From Edwardsiella anguillarum ET080813 (GTDB taxonomy: Bacteria; Pseudomonadota; Gammaproteobacteria; Enterobacterales; Enterobacteriaceae): 64,000 nucleotides of DNA. Of this stretch, positions 26,931-34,267 are shown in pieces (within the stretch, counting starts at the first letter, position 1; the number at the start of each line of letters is the position of its first letter). The DNA lies in the NCBI RefSeq assembly GCF_000264765.2, contig NZ_CP006664.1, positions 3,162,001-3,226,000 of the forward strand, read 5' to 3'. Made by a program: the position numbers and the translations under genes. Below the pieces are notes generated by a model. The model was not told the origin of the DNA and made no database searches. It saw only the letters and a list, made by a program, of their open reading frames with translations.

Positions 26931-27051
26931 GTAGGAAATGCGTGAGCGAACGCGTTTGCTGAATCGGGCAGCAATCGGCGTAATATTTCTGCATATCGCT
27001 GGGCGATCGGTCAGGGAGAGGCGGGGCGCTAGACAGTGTGAATAGAGCAAA

Positions 27052-27081
27052 AAGCCCGCTTAAGTTTCCTTAAGCGGGCTT
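27052..27081 (-). terminator. Terminator of tRNA-Asn copy 4
   Basis: A 13-bp stem (27052-27064 with 27069-27081) around TTTC, with an A-run before it on the plus strand. The stem is nearly identical to that of copy 2. Confidence 0.88.
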
Positions 27082-27090
27082 CTCTAAATT

Positions 27091-27166
27091 TGGCTCCTCT
27101 GACTGGACTCGAACCAGTGACATACGGATTAACAGTCCGCCGTTCTACCGACTGAACTACAGAGGA
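27091..27166 (-). tRNA. tRNA-Asn(GUU), copy 4
   Basis: Identical over all 76 bases to the other copies. It is the last of the close-packed group of four; the region to its right holds a 4-kb cargo before copy 5. Confidence 0.98.
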
Positions 27167-27184
27167 ATTGTGACAACGAGGCGC

Positions 27185-27213
27185 ATCATAGCGAAGCCGC
27201 TGGGGGGTGTAAA
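27185..27213 (-). promoter_or_regulatory. Promoter of tRNA-Asn copy 4
   Basis: Minus strand TTTACA (27213-27208), 17-bp spacer, TATGAT (27190-27185), discriminator GCGCCTC, which differs by one base from the other copies. Confidence 0.86.
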
Positions 27214-27295
27214 TAGGGAAATCGATTATTATCATCCGGTTGCTGAATATGACAGCAGTGGATTGCATTTTAGTCGGTTATTGGCTGTATTTTTC

Positions 27296-27341
27296 GCAGA
27301 GAAGCAGAGAAGCAGAGAAGCCGAGAAGCCGAGAAGCCGAG
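27296..27341. repeat. 8-bp tandem repeat, about 5.75 units
   Basis: Three units of GCAGAGAA are followed by two of GCCGAGAA and a partial GCCGAG. The array runs straight into the 16-bp perfect palindrome CCGAGCCGCGGCTCGG (27337-27352). It lies in the gap between tRNA-Asn copy 4 and the MetC-like gene. A unit of 8 is not a multiple of three, and no supported gene covers it. Confidence 0.85.
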
Positions 27342-27407
27342 CCGCGGCTCGGTGGTGCGCGCTCTATCGGCAGCGGCGCGTGTTTCTCGTTAACCCGATA
27401 AGGCGAA

Positions 27408-27439
27408 CCTGCCGGGAGAAGGGCGAATCCCCCGGCAGG
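27408..27439 (-). terminator. Hairpin after the MetC-like gene
   Basis: A perfect 9-bp stem (27408-27416 with 27431-27439, loop of 14) lies 6 bases past the minus-strand stop of the lyase gene. There is no T-run, so termination here is uncertain. Confidence 0.45.
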
Positions 27440-27444
27440 GTGGC

Positions 27445-28626
27445 TTAGCCACGCGATAGGCGTTGGAATCCCTCGCGCAGATCATCCTGCAGGTCGGCGA
27501 TATCTTCCAGGCCAACCTGGAGCCGCAGCGTCATGCCGCCGGGGGCCCAGGGGGCGACGCTGCGGTAGTCGCGACAGTCGAAAGGCACGATGAGGCTCTC
27601 GAAGCCCCCCCAGGAGAAGCCCAGGCTAAACACCTTCATGCCATCGAGCATTGCGTCGACATTATCTTGGTTGAAACGGCTGTCCAGCACGATGGAGAAC
27701 AGGCCGGAGGACCCACAGAAATACTTCTGCCAGTTAGCGTGCCCCGGACAGTCGGCGAAGGCGGGATGCAAGACACGGCTGACCTCCGGTTGTGCCTGCA
27801 GCCATTCGGCCAGGGCGAGTCCACGCGTCTCCGCCGCCTTGACCCGCAGGTGCAGGGTGCGCAATCCGCGTAAGGCGAGGAAGCAGTCTTCGGCGCCAGG
27901 GAGCATCGCTAAGGCGTCGTAGGTGGCGCGCAGGGCGGGCCAGTGGCTCTCGTTGGCCGAAACCAACCCCATCAGCAGATCGGAGTGGCCGCCCAGGTAT
28001 TTGGTGCCCGCCTCGACCGAGAGATCGATACCCTGAGCATGAGCCTGGAAGAAAATCGGCGTTGCCCAGGTGTTATCGATCACCGTGGTCACTTGGCGCC
28101 GTTTGGCGACGGCGACGATCGCACCGATGTCTTGTACTTCGAAGCTCTGTGAGCCGGGGCTTTCCAGCATGATCATCCGAGTATTGGGCAGGATCAGATC
28201 GTCAATCTCCTCCCCGATCAGCGGATCATAGTAGCTGACGCTGACGCCATACTTGGCCAGGAAGGTATCGCAGAAATTACGGGTCGGGCGATAGACCGAG
28301 TCGGTGACCAGAATATGGTCGCCCCGTTGGGTGACCGAGAGCAGCGCCAGCGCTAAGGCGCCCATCCCGGAAGGGGAGATCACCGTGCCCGCAGCGCCGC
28401 ACAGGGATGACCAGGCCTTCTCTAGGCTCTCAATGGTCGGGGTGCCGAAAGTGCCATAGGCGAAGCGTGCCTTGACTTGCCGAATATCCTCACAGCTGTT
28501 GAAGATCACCGTCGAGCCACGGTATATCGGTGTGTTAACGAAGCCCCACTGTTCATCGGGATTGCGTCCGAGTAGAGAGAGGCGTGTATCCAGTTTAAAT
28601 TCATTGATCTCTGAAGCGCTTTTCAT
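27445..28626 (-). CDS. MetC-like PLP-dependent C-S lyase (cystathionine beta-lyase family)
   Basis: A 393-residue Cys/Met-metabolism PLP enzyme, close in length to E. coli MetC (395) but clearly diverged from it. The PLP lysine is Lys209 in AGTKYLGGHSDLLMG, with Asp184 in VIDNTWATP and LESPGS near residue 155, as in MetC. The family cleaves C-S bonds of cystathionine, cystine or cysteine to give pyruvate and ammonia plus a thiol or sulfide. It lies 11 bases downstream of an amino acid transporter gene on the same strand, which suggests a degradative unit for an imported sulfur amino acid. A biosynthetic metC probably lies elsewhere, so no symbol is given. Confidence 0.85.
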   Translation of the reverse strand: MKSASEINEFKLDTRLSLLGRNPDEQWGFVNTPIYRGSTVIFNSCEDIRQVKARFAYGTFGTPTIESLEKAWSSLCGAAGTVISPSGMGALALALLSVTQRGDHILVTDSVYRPTRNFCDTFLAKYGVSVSYYDPLIGEEIDDLILPNTRMIMLESPGSQSFEVQDIGAIVAVAKRRQVTTVIDNTWATPIFFQAHAQGIDLSVEAGTKYLGGHSDLLMGLVSANESHWPALRATYDALAMLPGAEDCFLALRGLRTLHLRVKAAETRGLALAEWLQAQPEVSRVLHPAFADCPGHANWQKYFCGSSGLFSIVLDSRFNQDNVDAMLDGMKVFSLGFSWGGFESLIVPFDCRDYRSVAPWAPGGMTLRLQVGLEDIADLQDDLREGFQRLSRG

Positions 28627-28637
28627 AACCTTACCTT

Positions 28638-29918
28638 TTACTCGAAGAATTTAAAGAAAGGCGATAGACAAAGCAGTACACCTATCGCCGAGATAAAGAT
28701 GACTCGCCAAGAGTAGTATTTCTTTAATGCGGTGACTTTAAACACCAGATAACAGGGGATAATACACGAGACAATGCCGGCAACAGGGGCTGCTATCTGA
28801 GATAATAAGAGAATAGGGAAATGTGTCAGTACCCAACCCCATAATAAAATAATAATAGAGAGGGTAATCCCTCGGCTGACGAGTTTCTCATTGATGGATT
28901 GCTCATCGATAAAACGTGAGAGAATATTTACGACAATGCCAGTCATGGCCTCCTGAAAACCGAGATAGTTACCAAAGAAGGCGGTAGCGATGGCGGAAAT
29001 ATTTAATGCTATCGACATTATCTTAATGATATTGCCGGGGATTACCTTGGCGACAATGGCCATCGCCGAAATATTATGCTGCGCCGCCTCGACCGCCTGA
29101 TCATGGCTTAACGATAGGGTAAAGGAGAAGGCGAAGAACAGAACGGCGCAGACCAGGATGGCATAGGCGATACGACTGGCTCGCTGCGCACGGTAGGTAG
29201 CGATAATCGGATCGGCCTCGACCTTACGGAAGGCGACGTTCATCGGGCTGAGGATCTGGACGAACAGGATGGAGAATAGGGTGAAGGGAAGAGTCAGAAT
29301 CGTACCGACGAGCAGCTCACCCAGGGGCGGAATATTGCCGATATAGCTGAAGTTCCAGTGGGGGATCACCACCACTCCGAGCAGCACGACCACACCCAGC
29401 TTCATTAACACCATCGGCCCAGACACCTTGAAGATGAGTCGCTCGCCCTGGGCGGCGATGCCGACCAGGAAGGCTAGGATCAGCAGCCCATACCACCAGC
29501 GATCCGACAGGGGATCCTGGGTTAGGCCGAAGGTTTGCAGGTAGGAGGCGCTGTCGAAGGTGGCAGAGAGTGAGTAGGTCAGCATGCCGATCAGTAACAT
29601 GATGAAATAGGTAATGCCGAGGAAGAACCCCCAGTTTTTCCCCAGATAGTAGGTGATCACCCCGGAGTAATCTTTACATTCTGGGCTTTGAGATAGCGTC
29701 TTTAGATAAAGCGATTGCATCATATACAGGGCGGGGTAGGCGAATAATACCGATAGGGTAAAGACCCAGATCCCTTTTAATCCAATCTGAATCGGTAGAA
29801 AAATAATTCCGGCGCCGATGGCCATGCCGATACACAGAATGACCCAGCCCACATCATAACTGGTGAATGGGATTTTACCTTTAATCGCAGCTTGTGAAAT
29901 ATCATGGCTATTATCCAT
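28638..29918 (-). CDS. HAAAP-family amino acid transporter, YhaO/CyuP-like
   Basis: A 426-residue protein with 11 predicted membrane segments in the hydroxy/aromatic amino acid permease family (SdaC, TdcC, YhaO). The N-terminal WVILCIGMAIGAGIIFLPIQ is the family signature, and LSPMNVAFRKVEADP near residue 220 is shared with serine-type permeases. E. coli YhaO (CyuP/DlsT) imports cysteine or D/L-serine under anaerobic conditions and pairs with the desulfidase CyuA. Here the partner gene 11 bases downstream is a PLP C-S lyase, so cysteine, cystine or cystathionine is a reasonable substrate guess. It is transcribed divergently from a LysR gene. Confidence 0.87.
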   Translation of the reverse strand: MDNSHDISQAAIKGKIPFTSYDVGWVILCIGMAIGAGIIFLPIQIGLKGIWVFTLSVLFAYPALYMMQSLYLKTLSQSPECKDYSGVITYYLGKNWGFFLGITYFIMLLIGMLTYSLSATFDSASYLQTFGLTQDPLSDRWWYGLLILAFLVGIAAQGERLIFKVSGPMVLMKLGVVVLLGVVVIPHWNFSYIGNIPPLGELLVGTILTLPFTLFSILFVQILSPMNVAFRKVEADPIIATYRAQRASRIAYAILVCAVLFFAFSFTLSLSHDQAVEAAQHNISAMAIVAKVIPGNIIKIMSIALNISAIATAFFGNYLGFQEAMTGIVVNILSRFIDEQSINEKLVSRGITLSIIILLWGWVLTHFPILLLSQIAAPVAGIVSCIIPCYLVFKVTALKKYYSWRVIFISAIGVLLCLSPFFKFFE

Positions 29919-30175
29919 AATTTTACCATTATATTAGTGGGAGATGAGTGGGCAGCTCGCCACTTATAACCTCACTATTTGTTTGCCGCCTACTGGTAAA
30001 ATCATAAACTGTGATCCTGTGAGAATAAAGTTTACTATTGGTGAAATATAATGAATTCATTGTCGAATGCTAGTGGATTACCCGGTGGGAAGTAGTCCTG
30101 TTATTTATTCGTTTCTCCATATAGTATTAATTTAATCAATTCCATTCCGTTCTCTTGATAAAAGAGGGAACATTA
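29919..30175. promoter_or_regulatory. Divergent intergenic region with palindrome
   Basis: This AT-rich 257-base gap separates the transporter gene (minus) from the LysR gene (plus) and should contain both promoters. It includes the 12-bp perfect palindrome AATGAATTCATT at 30050-30061, a possible regulator site. No single promoter can be chosen confidently by eye. Confidence 0.5.
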
Positions 30176-31090
30176 ATGCTTAATGCGTATACTCTGCATC
30201 AACTCAGTGTCTTTGTGCGTATCATCGAGATGGGGAGCCTGAGTAAGGCGGCGCGAGAGTTGGGGCTATCTCGTTCGGCGGTGAGCAAAAGCCTGGCAAC
30301 CTTAGAGCAGCAATTGGGCGTGCTGTTAATTAAGCGTAGTACGCGTCGCCTGTTCCTGACGGAGCAGGGCGCGGCGGTCTTTAACCGGGCGATTATGTTG
30401 CTCGATGCCTGCCAGGATCTCTTTACTCAACTGCATAGTGAGACGGAGCCAGAGGGGGTACTGCGTCTCTCCTGCTCGGTGGCCTATGGTTCGACCTGTT
30501 TGCCTGATGCGATCAGCGCCTATCAACGCCAGTTCCCGCGCGTCAGGATCCATGTCGATCTCAACGATGAGTTGATTAATCTGGCGGAAAGAAATTTTGA
30601 TATGGTGCTCAGGATCACTCAGCGACAGTGGGAGCGCGCGAACGCCTTTCTGTTGGGCAAGGTGAATTGGATCTACTGTTGTTCCCCACACTACTTGCAG
30701 GGCAAGCCGGCGATCACTCAGCCGGCGGATCTTTCTCACCACCGTTGTCTTACCAATCCGGTGATGAGCTATCAGGATAAGTGGGTCTTCTGCGGTCGCG
30801 ATGGGCAGCAGATGATCGCGGTGGACTCGCGTCTGACCTCCAACTCTAGCCTGACTCTGCTCAAGGTCTTGCTGAATCACAATGGCGTCTCCTGCCTGCC
30901 CGACTATCTGGCAGAGGCTTACATCGCGCGCGGTGAGCTGGTGCATCTGTTGCCGGATTATCATGCCGGGATTTTTCACTACCTGTACGCCATCGAAAAG
31001 ACGTCCCGGGTGGTGAACCCATTAACCCGTTCCTTTATTGCACATCTTAAGGCGACGCTACCGGTCTATCACGAGGGCACTGGAGAATAG
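30176..31090 (+). CDS. LysR-family transcriptional regulator
   Basis: A 304-residue LysR protein. The N-terminal helix-turn-helix is at about residues 4-62 (LHQLSVFVRIIEMGSLSKAA, then LGLSRSAVSKSLATLEQQLG). A type 2 periplasmic-binding-like effector domain follows from about residue 90, in the DNA-binding style of the DsdC/GcvA/CrgA group. The ATG at 30176 has GAGGGAAC upstream and is preferred to a TTG at 30155. The divergent arrangement with the transporter-lyase pair makes it the likely regulator of that pair, with the imported amino acid or a product as effector. Confidence 0.88.
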   Translation: MLNAYTLHQLSVFVRIIEMGSLSKAARELGLSRSAVSKSLATLEQQLGVLLIKRSTRRLFLTEQGAAVFNRAIMLLDACQDLFTQLHSETEPEGVLRLSCSVAYGSTCLPDAISAYQRQFPRVRIHVDLNDELINLAERNFDMVLRITQRQWERANAFLLGKVNWIYCCSPHYLQGKPAITQPADLSHHRCLTNPVMSYQDKWVFCGRDGQQMIAVDSRLTSNSSLTLLKVLLNHNGVSCLPDYLAEAYIARGELVHLLPDYHAGIFHYLYAIEKTSRVVNPLTRSFIAHLKATLPVYHEGTGE

Positions 31091-31175
31091 GGGGGCCCGG
31101 TGGGGATGGGGGGCTATGGTGCAGGGGGGGAATGGCGTGATGCGCGCCGTTGCATACGCTAACAGCGAAAAAACG

Positions 31176-31200
31176 AAAAGCCCGCACAAGGCGGGCTTTT
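31176..31200 (-). terminator. Terminator of tRNA-Asn copy 5
   Basis: A 10-bp stem (31176-31185 with 31191-31200) with loop ACAAG; the outer A/T pairs supply a T-run on either strand, so it may also stop the convergent LysR transcript. Confidence 0.85.
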
Positions 31201-31208
31201 CAGGAATC

Positions 31209-31284
31209 TGGCTCCTCTGACTGGACTCGAACCAGTGACATACGGATTAACAGTCCGCCGTTCTACCGACTGAACTACAGAGGA
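31209..31284 (-). tRNA. tRNA-Asn(GUU), copy 5
   Basis: Identical over all 76 bases to the four copies at 26192-27166 but about 4 kb away, beyond the lyase-transporter-LysR cargo. mtfA lies next to it, as beside asnT in E. coli, so this may be the ancestral copy. Confidence 0.98.
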
Positions 31285-31302
31285 ATCGTGACAACGGGGC
31301 GC

Positions 31303-31331
31303 ATCATAGCGATCCCGTCGGGGCCTGTCAA
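31303..31331 (-). promoter_or_regulatory. Promoter of tRNA-Asn copy 5
   Basis: Minus strand TTGACA (31331-31326, perfect consensus), 17-bp spacer, TATGAT (31308-31303), discriminator GCGCCCC. By consensus it is the strongest of the five promoters. Confidence 0.9.
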
Positions 31332-31386
31332 CAGCTAACCCCGGGCGGGCGTTTCAAGCGGTGTTTTTATCGCCGAATGCGGGGGT

Positions 31387-32172
31387 TCAGGGGGCCGGGG
31401 GCGCCAGTAGGCCGCTTTGGCGCAGGCGCTGCAGCGGGTCCTGACGGTAAAAGCCGACAAAGCGGCGGTAGACCGCAGGGAAGCGCTCTGCCAGCAGCTC
31501 CGGCGCGCTGAAGAAGTATTCGGAGAGGACGGCGAAGCACTCCGCCGGCTCGCTGGCGGCGTAGGCGTCCAGGCTGGCGCCCGCCTCGCCGAGCAGGTCG
31601 GCCTCTTCCTGAATGGCCTCCATGGCGGCGTGCAGCGCCTGTTCCCAGGCAGCGATCTCCCGCAGCGGGATCGGAGGGATCCCGTTGGCGATCCCGGCGC
31701 TGCGCATATCCAGCTTGTGCGCGGTCTCATGGATCACCAGGTTATAGCCGGAGCGATCGAAGGAGTCGCGCACATCCAGCCAGTTGAGCACGATCGGCCC
31801 CTGGACGCTGCACTGGCCGGCCTGTACCGAGGGGCCGCAGTGCACCAGGCCGATGTCGTCCTCCCACTCTTCGTGCAGAGCGTAGGGTTCTGGATACAGC
31901 AGGATTTCGTGAAAGCCATCGAGCCACTCGATGCCCAGCTCTAGCACCGGCAGGGCAAACAACAGGGCGATGCGCGCCTCCATCAGCGGGGTGACCCGAA
32001 GCTCCTGCAGCGGGACCAGGCGCTTCTGGCGGATCACCTGCCGTGCCAGGGCGATGAGCCGCCGCTGCTCGTCGTCGCTCAGCGCCGCCAGCAGCGGGAT
32101 AGCGCAGGCCTCCGGCCAGGGATAACTGTCCTGCTGGGCAGGACGCTGTGTGCGCCAGGGCCACTTAATCAT
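31387..32172 (-). CDS. mtfA: Mlc titration factor / zinc aminopeptidase MtfA
   Basis: A 261-residue cytosolic protein similar to E. coli MtfA (YeeI, 265 residues). The metal-binding HEXXH is HETAH at residues 148-152, followed by the conserved [19 protein letters not shown] block (here [20 protein letters not shown]). MtfA binds and sequesters the repressor Mlc, thereby raising ptsG expression, and has peptidase activity stimulated by Mlc. The N terminus MIKWPW is shared with E. coli. It is a single gene, next to tRNA-Asn copy 5. Together with tmaR at 25737 it puts two PTS-linked regulators either side of the tRNA group. Confidence 0.93.
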   Translation of the reverse strand: MIKWPWRTQRPAQQDSYPWPEACAIPLLAALSDDEQRRLIALARQVIRQKRLVPLQELRVTPLMEARIALLFALPVLELGIEWLDGFHEILLYPEPYALHEEWEDDIGLVHCGPSVQAGQCSVQGPIVLNWLDVRDSFDRSGYNLVIHETAHKLDMRSAGIANGIPPIPLREIAAWEQALHAAMEAIQEEADLLGEAGASLDAYAASEPAECFAVLSEYFFSAPELLAERFPAVYRRFVGFYRQDPLQRLRQSGLLAPPAP

Positions 32173-32398
32173 GACGGGTTACGTTCCTCTCTTTGCGGGC
32201 TGCGGGGGCCGCTCCAGTGTACCGGGATAGCCGACGGTTGCCGGGGCGCGCATGGTCCGCTGCCCAGAGGTCGGCGGGCCATTCACGTTGGGATATTATG
32301 CGTGACTTGTTGATATTAAAAAGGTTGTTCTGAGAGGATTGTGATATGTATCGCGCTGTGGGGATAACGCCGCCCCGATGGACGGGGCGGCGCGGCGA

Positions 32399-34024
32399 TC
32401 AGTTACGGCAGCGTTGCAGGATATCCAACTGTGGATTTGCCGCGCTGGTAGTGACATGCATCATAGAAAGCAGGGTTGGGAAGAGATTGTCATGGGAGAA
32501 GCTGCCGTCACGGGCGGCCTCCTGCAGACACTGCAGATTGATGCGATTGGCCTTGGCATAGCCGTCCGATAGCCACAGCGACATCGGGACATGGGTCTGT
32601 TCTGCCGGGGCAAACTGATAAGGGGTGCCGTGCAGATACAGCCCTTTCTCACCCAGTGACTCGCCGTGGTCAGAGACATAGTACAGGGCTACGTTGTACT
32701 GCTTCTCGTAGGTTTTCAGCCGCTCAATAAACTGATTCACCACGTAGTCGGTATACACCAGGGTATTGTCATAGGTGTTGACCAGCTGCTGCTGGGTGCA
32801 ATTTTCAATATCGCTGCGCTCGCAGTCGGGCATAAAGACGCGGAAGCGCGCGGGGTAGCGCAGGTAGTAGGTCGGGCCGTGGCTGCCGATCAGGTGGAAC
32901 ACCAGCAGCTTGCTTTTGCCGTCGTCCGGGATTTTTTGCTGCAGGTTATTCAACATGACTTCGTCATAGCAAGTCTTGCCGTTGCACAGCGGATTATCGG
33001 CCTTGGTCGACACCAGTTCGTTCGGCGTGCGATCGCATGCGCCTTTGCATCCCTCGTCGTTATCGCGCCAGAAGGTGGTGACGCCGGCCCGGTGCAGCAC
33101 ATCGATTACGCTGTCGCTGTTGCGCGCGATGTTGCCATCATAGTGCTCACGCGTCAGGTTGGAGAACATGCAGGGGACCGAAATCGCGGTCGCCGTGCCG
33201 CAAGAGGTGACATTGCGGAAGTAGATAAGCCCGGGTTGTTTGGCGCTGTAGGGGTTGGTTTCCCGCGGGTAGCCGCCCAGAGACTGGTTTTGGGCCCGGG
33301 CGGTTTCGCCCAGGATCACGAACACCAGCGTCGGTTTCTCACCCGCCGGCTCAACCAGCTTCGCGTCTTCCCCCACCTTACGAAACGGCATTGGCGTCGT
33401 GAGATAGCGGCGGTTGATATATTGCCCGGTGCTGTACAGGTAGCTGGCGGGCTGGATCTCCAGGTTCAGGCTGCGGTTGTTGCGTCCGACGGAGGCGTAA
33501 TCCTGGTAGTACAGACAGGCGACCAGCGCGATGATCAGCAGTGAGATCAGCATCGCCAGCAGCCGGATTCCCAGCCGCAGCAGGACGTTATGGCCATAGA
33601 TGATGCGGGTGCGCAGCAGCAGCAGGGCGGGCAACACCCCGGCGAGCAGCACCCAGGCGATAACATAGATATTCAGGTAGGAGCCCGCCTCGGCGCTGTT
33701 GGTTTCAAAGATGTTTTCGATCATCGAGCGGTCGAAAATCACCTGATACTTGTACTGGGCATAGCTGGCCAGCGCGGTGATCACCAGCAGCAGAATAAAA
33801 AAGGGCTTCAGGATCGGGCGGAAGCTGAACGGCATAAACACGCAGGTTAACGCCGCGAACAGCACCACCGGGATCGACAGGGCGAAGCCAAGGCGATACT
33901 CCCCCAGCGCGTGCAGGATACGGTAAAAATGCAGCAGGATGGGGATATTGAGTATCAGCGTAAAATAACCGGCCAATAGCAGTATGACCGTCAGAAAGCT
34001 GGCGGAAAGACCTTTATGCGACAA
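32399..34024 (-). CDS. eptA: Lipid A phosphoethanolamine transferase EptA
   Basis: About 541 residues with five N-terminal membrane segments followed by a periplasmic alkaline-phosphatase-like sulfatase domain. E. coli EptA (PmrC) is 547. The nucleophile threonine lies in SCGTATAISVPCMF; other metal or disulfide segments are LGETARAQN, DNDEGCKGACDR, SHGPTYYLRYP and SDHGESLGE. It transfers phosphoethanolamine from phosphatidylethanolamine to lipid A and thus lowers binding of polymyxins and host cationic peptides. The TTG at 34024 is preferred because GGAG lies just upstream; the frame continues to another TTG at 34069, which would leave almost no leader below the PmrA box. Confidence 0.92.
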   Translation of the reverse strand: MSHKGLSASFLTVILLLAGYFTLILNIPILLHFYRILHALGEYRLGFALSIPVVLFAALTCVFMPFSFRPILKPFFILLLVITALASYAQYKYQVIFDRSMIENIFETNSAEAGSYLNIYVIAWVLLAGVLPALLLLRTRIIYGHNVLLRLGIRLLAMLISLLIIALVACLYYQDYASVGRNNRSLNLEIQPASYLYSTGQYINRRYLTTPMPFRKVGEDAKLVEPAGEKPTLVFVILGETARAQNQSLGGYPRETNPYSAKQPGLIYFRNVTSCGTATAISVPCMFSNLTREHYDGNIARNSDSVIDVLHRAGVTTFWRDNDEGCKGACDRTPNELVSTKADNPLCNGKTCYDEVMLNNLQQKIPDDGKSKLLVFHLIGSHGPTYYLRYPARFRVFMPDCERSDIENCTQQQLVNTYDNTLVYTDYVVNQFIERLKTYEKQYNVALYYVSDHGESLGEKGLYLHGTPYQFAPAEQTHVPMSLWLSDGYAKANRINLQCLQEAARDGSFSHDNLFPTLLSMMHVTTSAANPQLDILQRCRN

Positions 34025-34095
34025 AGCGGACTCCAGGCGTCTGGCAATAGCCCCGCGGGGCAAATTCAAAAATGGCCTAAGGCTAAGCAGAGAAA

Positions 34096-34112
34096 CTTAA
34101 AATAGCCTTAAG
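34096..34112 (-). promoter_or_regulatory. PmrA box upstream of eptA
   Basis: On the minus strand CTTAAG-GCTAT-TTTAAG gives two half-sites with the same orientation and 5-bp spacing, matching the PmrA consensus YTTAAK-N5-YTTAAK. In Salmonella and E. coli the PmrA/PmrB system activates pmrC/eptA in response to iron, low magnesium and acid. The site ends 72 bases before the chosen start. Confidence 0.85.
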
Positions 34113-34267
34113 CCGGTCGTTTTTGTGCGACCAGCCGCCGAGGGAGGCGCCCCGCCGGGCGATCGGCCAATAAAACCTGCTTCACGGCGCCTATTCGCGC
34201 CATCGCTTCATTTTTACTCTGGCATGCTATGCACTGCGTAATTTTAGGTATTGCAGTCGGGGACGCC

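Noticed and set aside
26704..27268. Short frames running through the tRNA-Asn copies
   Set aside because: They translate tRNA sequence, which produces the same peptide (NSSVVQSVERRTVNPYVTGS) in each copy. This is a well-known annotation artefact.
27296..27341. Repeat array that might suggest a CRISPR
   Set aside because: The unit is 8 bp with no spacers and no cas genes nearby. It is a simple tandem repeat.
26192..31284. Integrated prophage or genomic island at tRNA-Asn
   Set aside because: No integrase, no phage genes and no partial tRNA copy are seen. The 4-kb cargo has core-like composition in its lyase and LysR genes.
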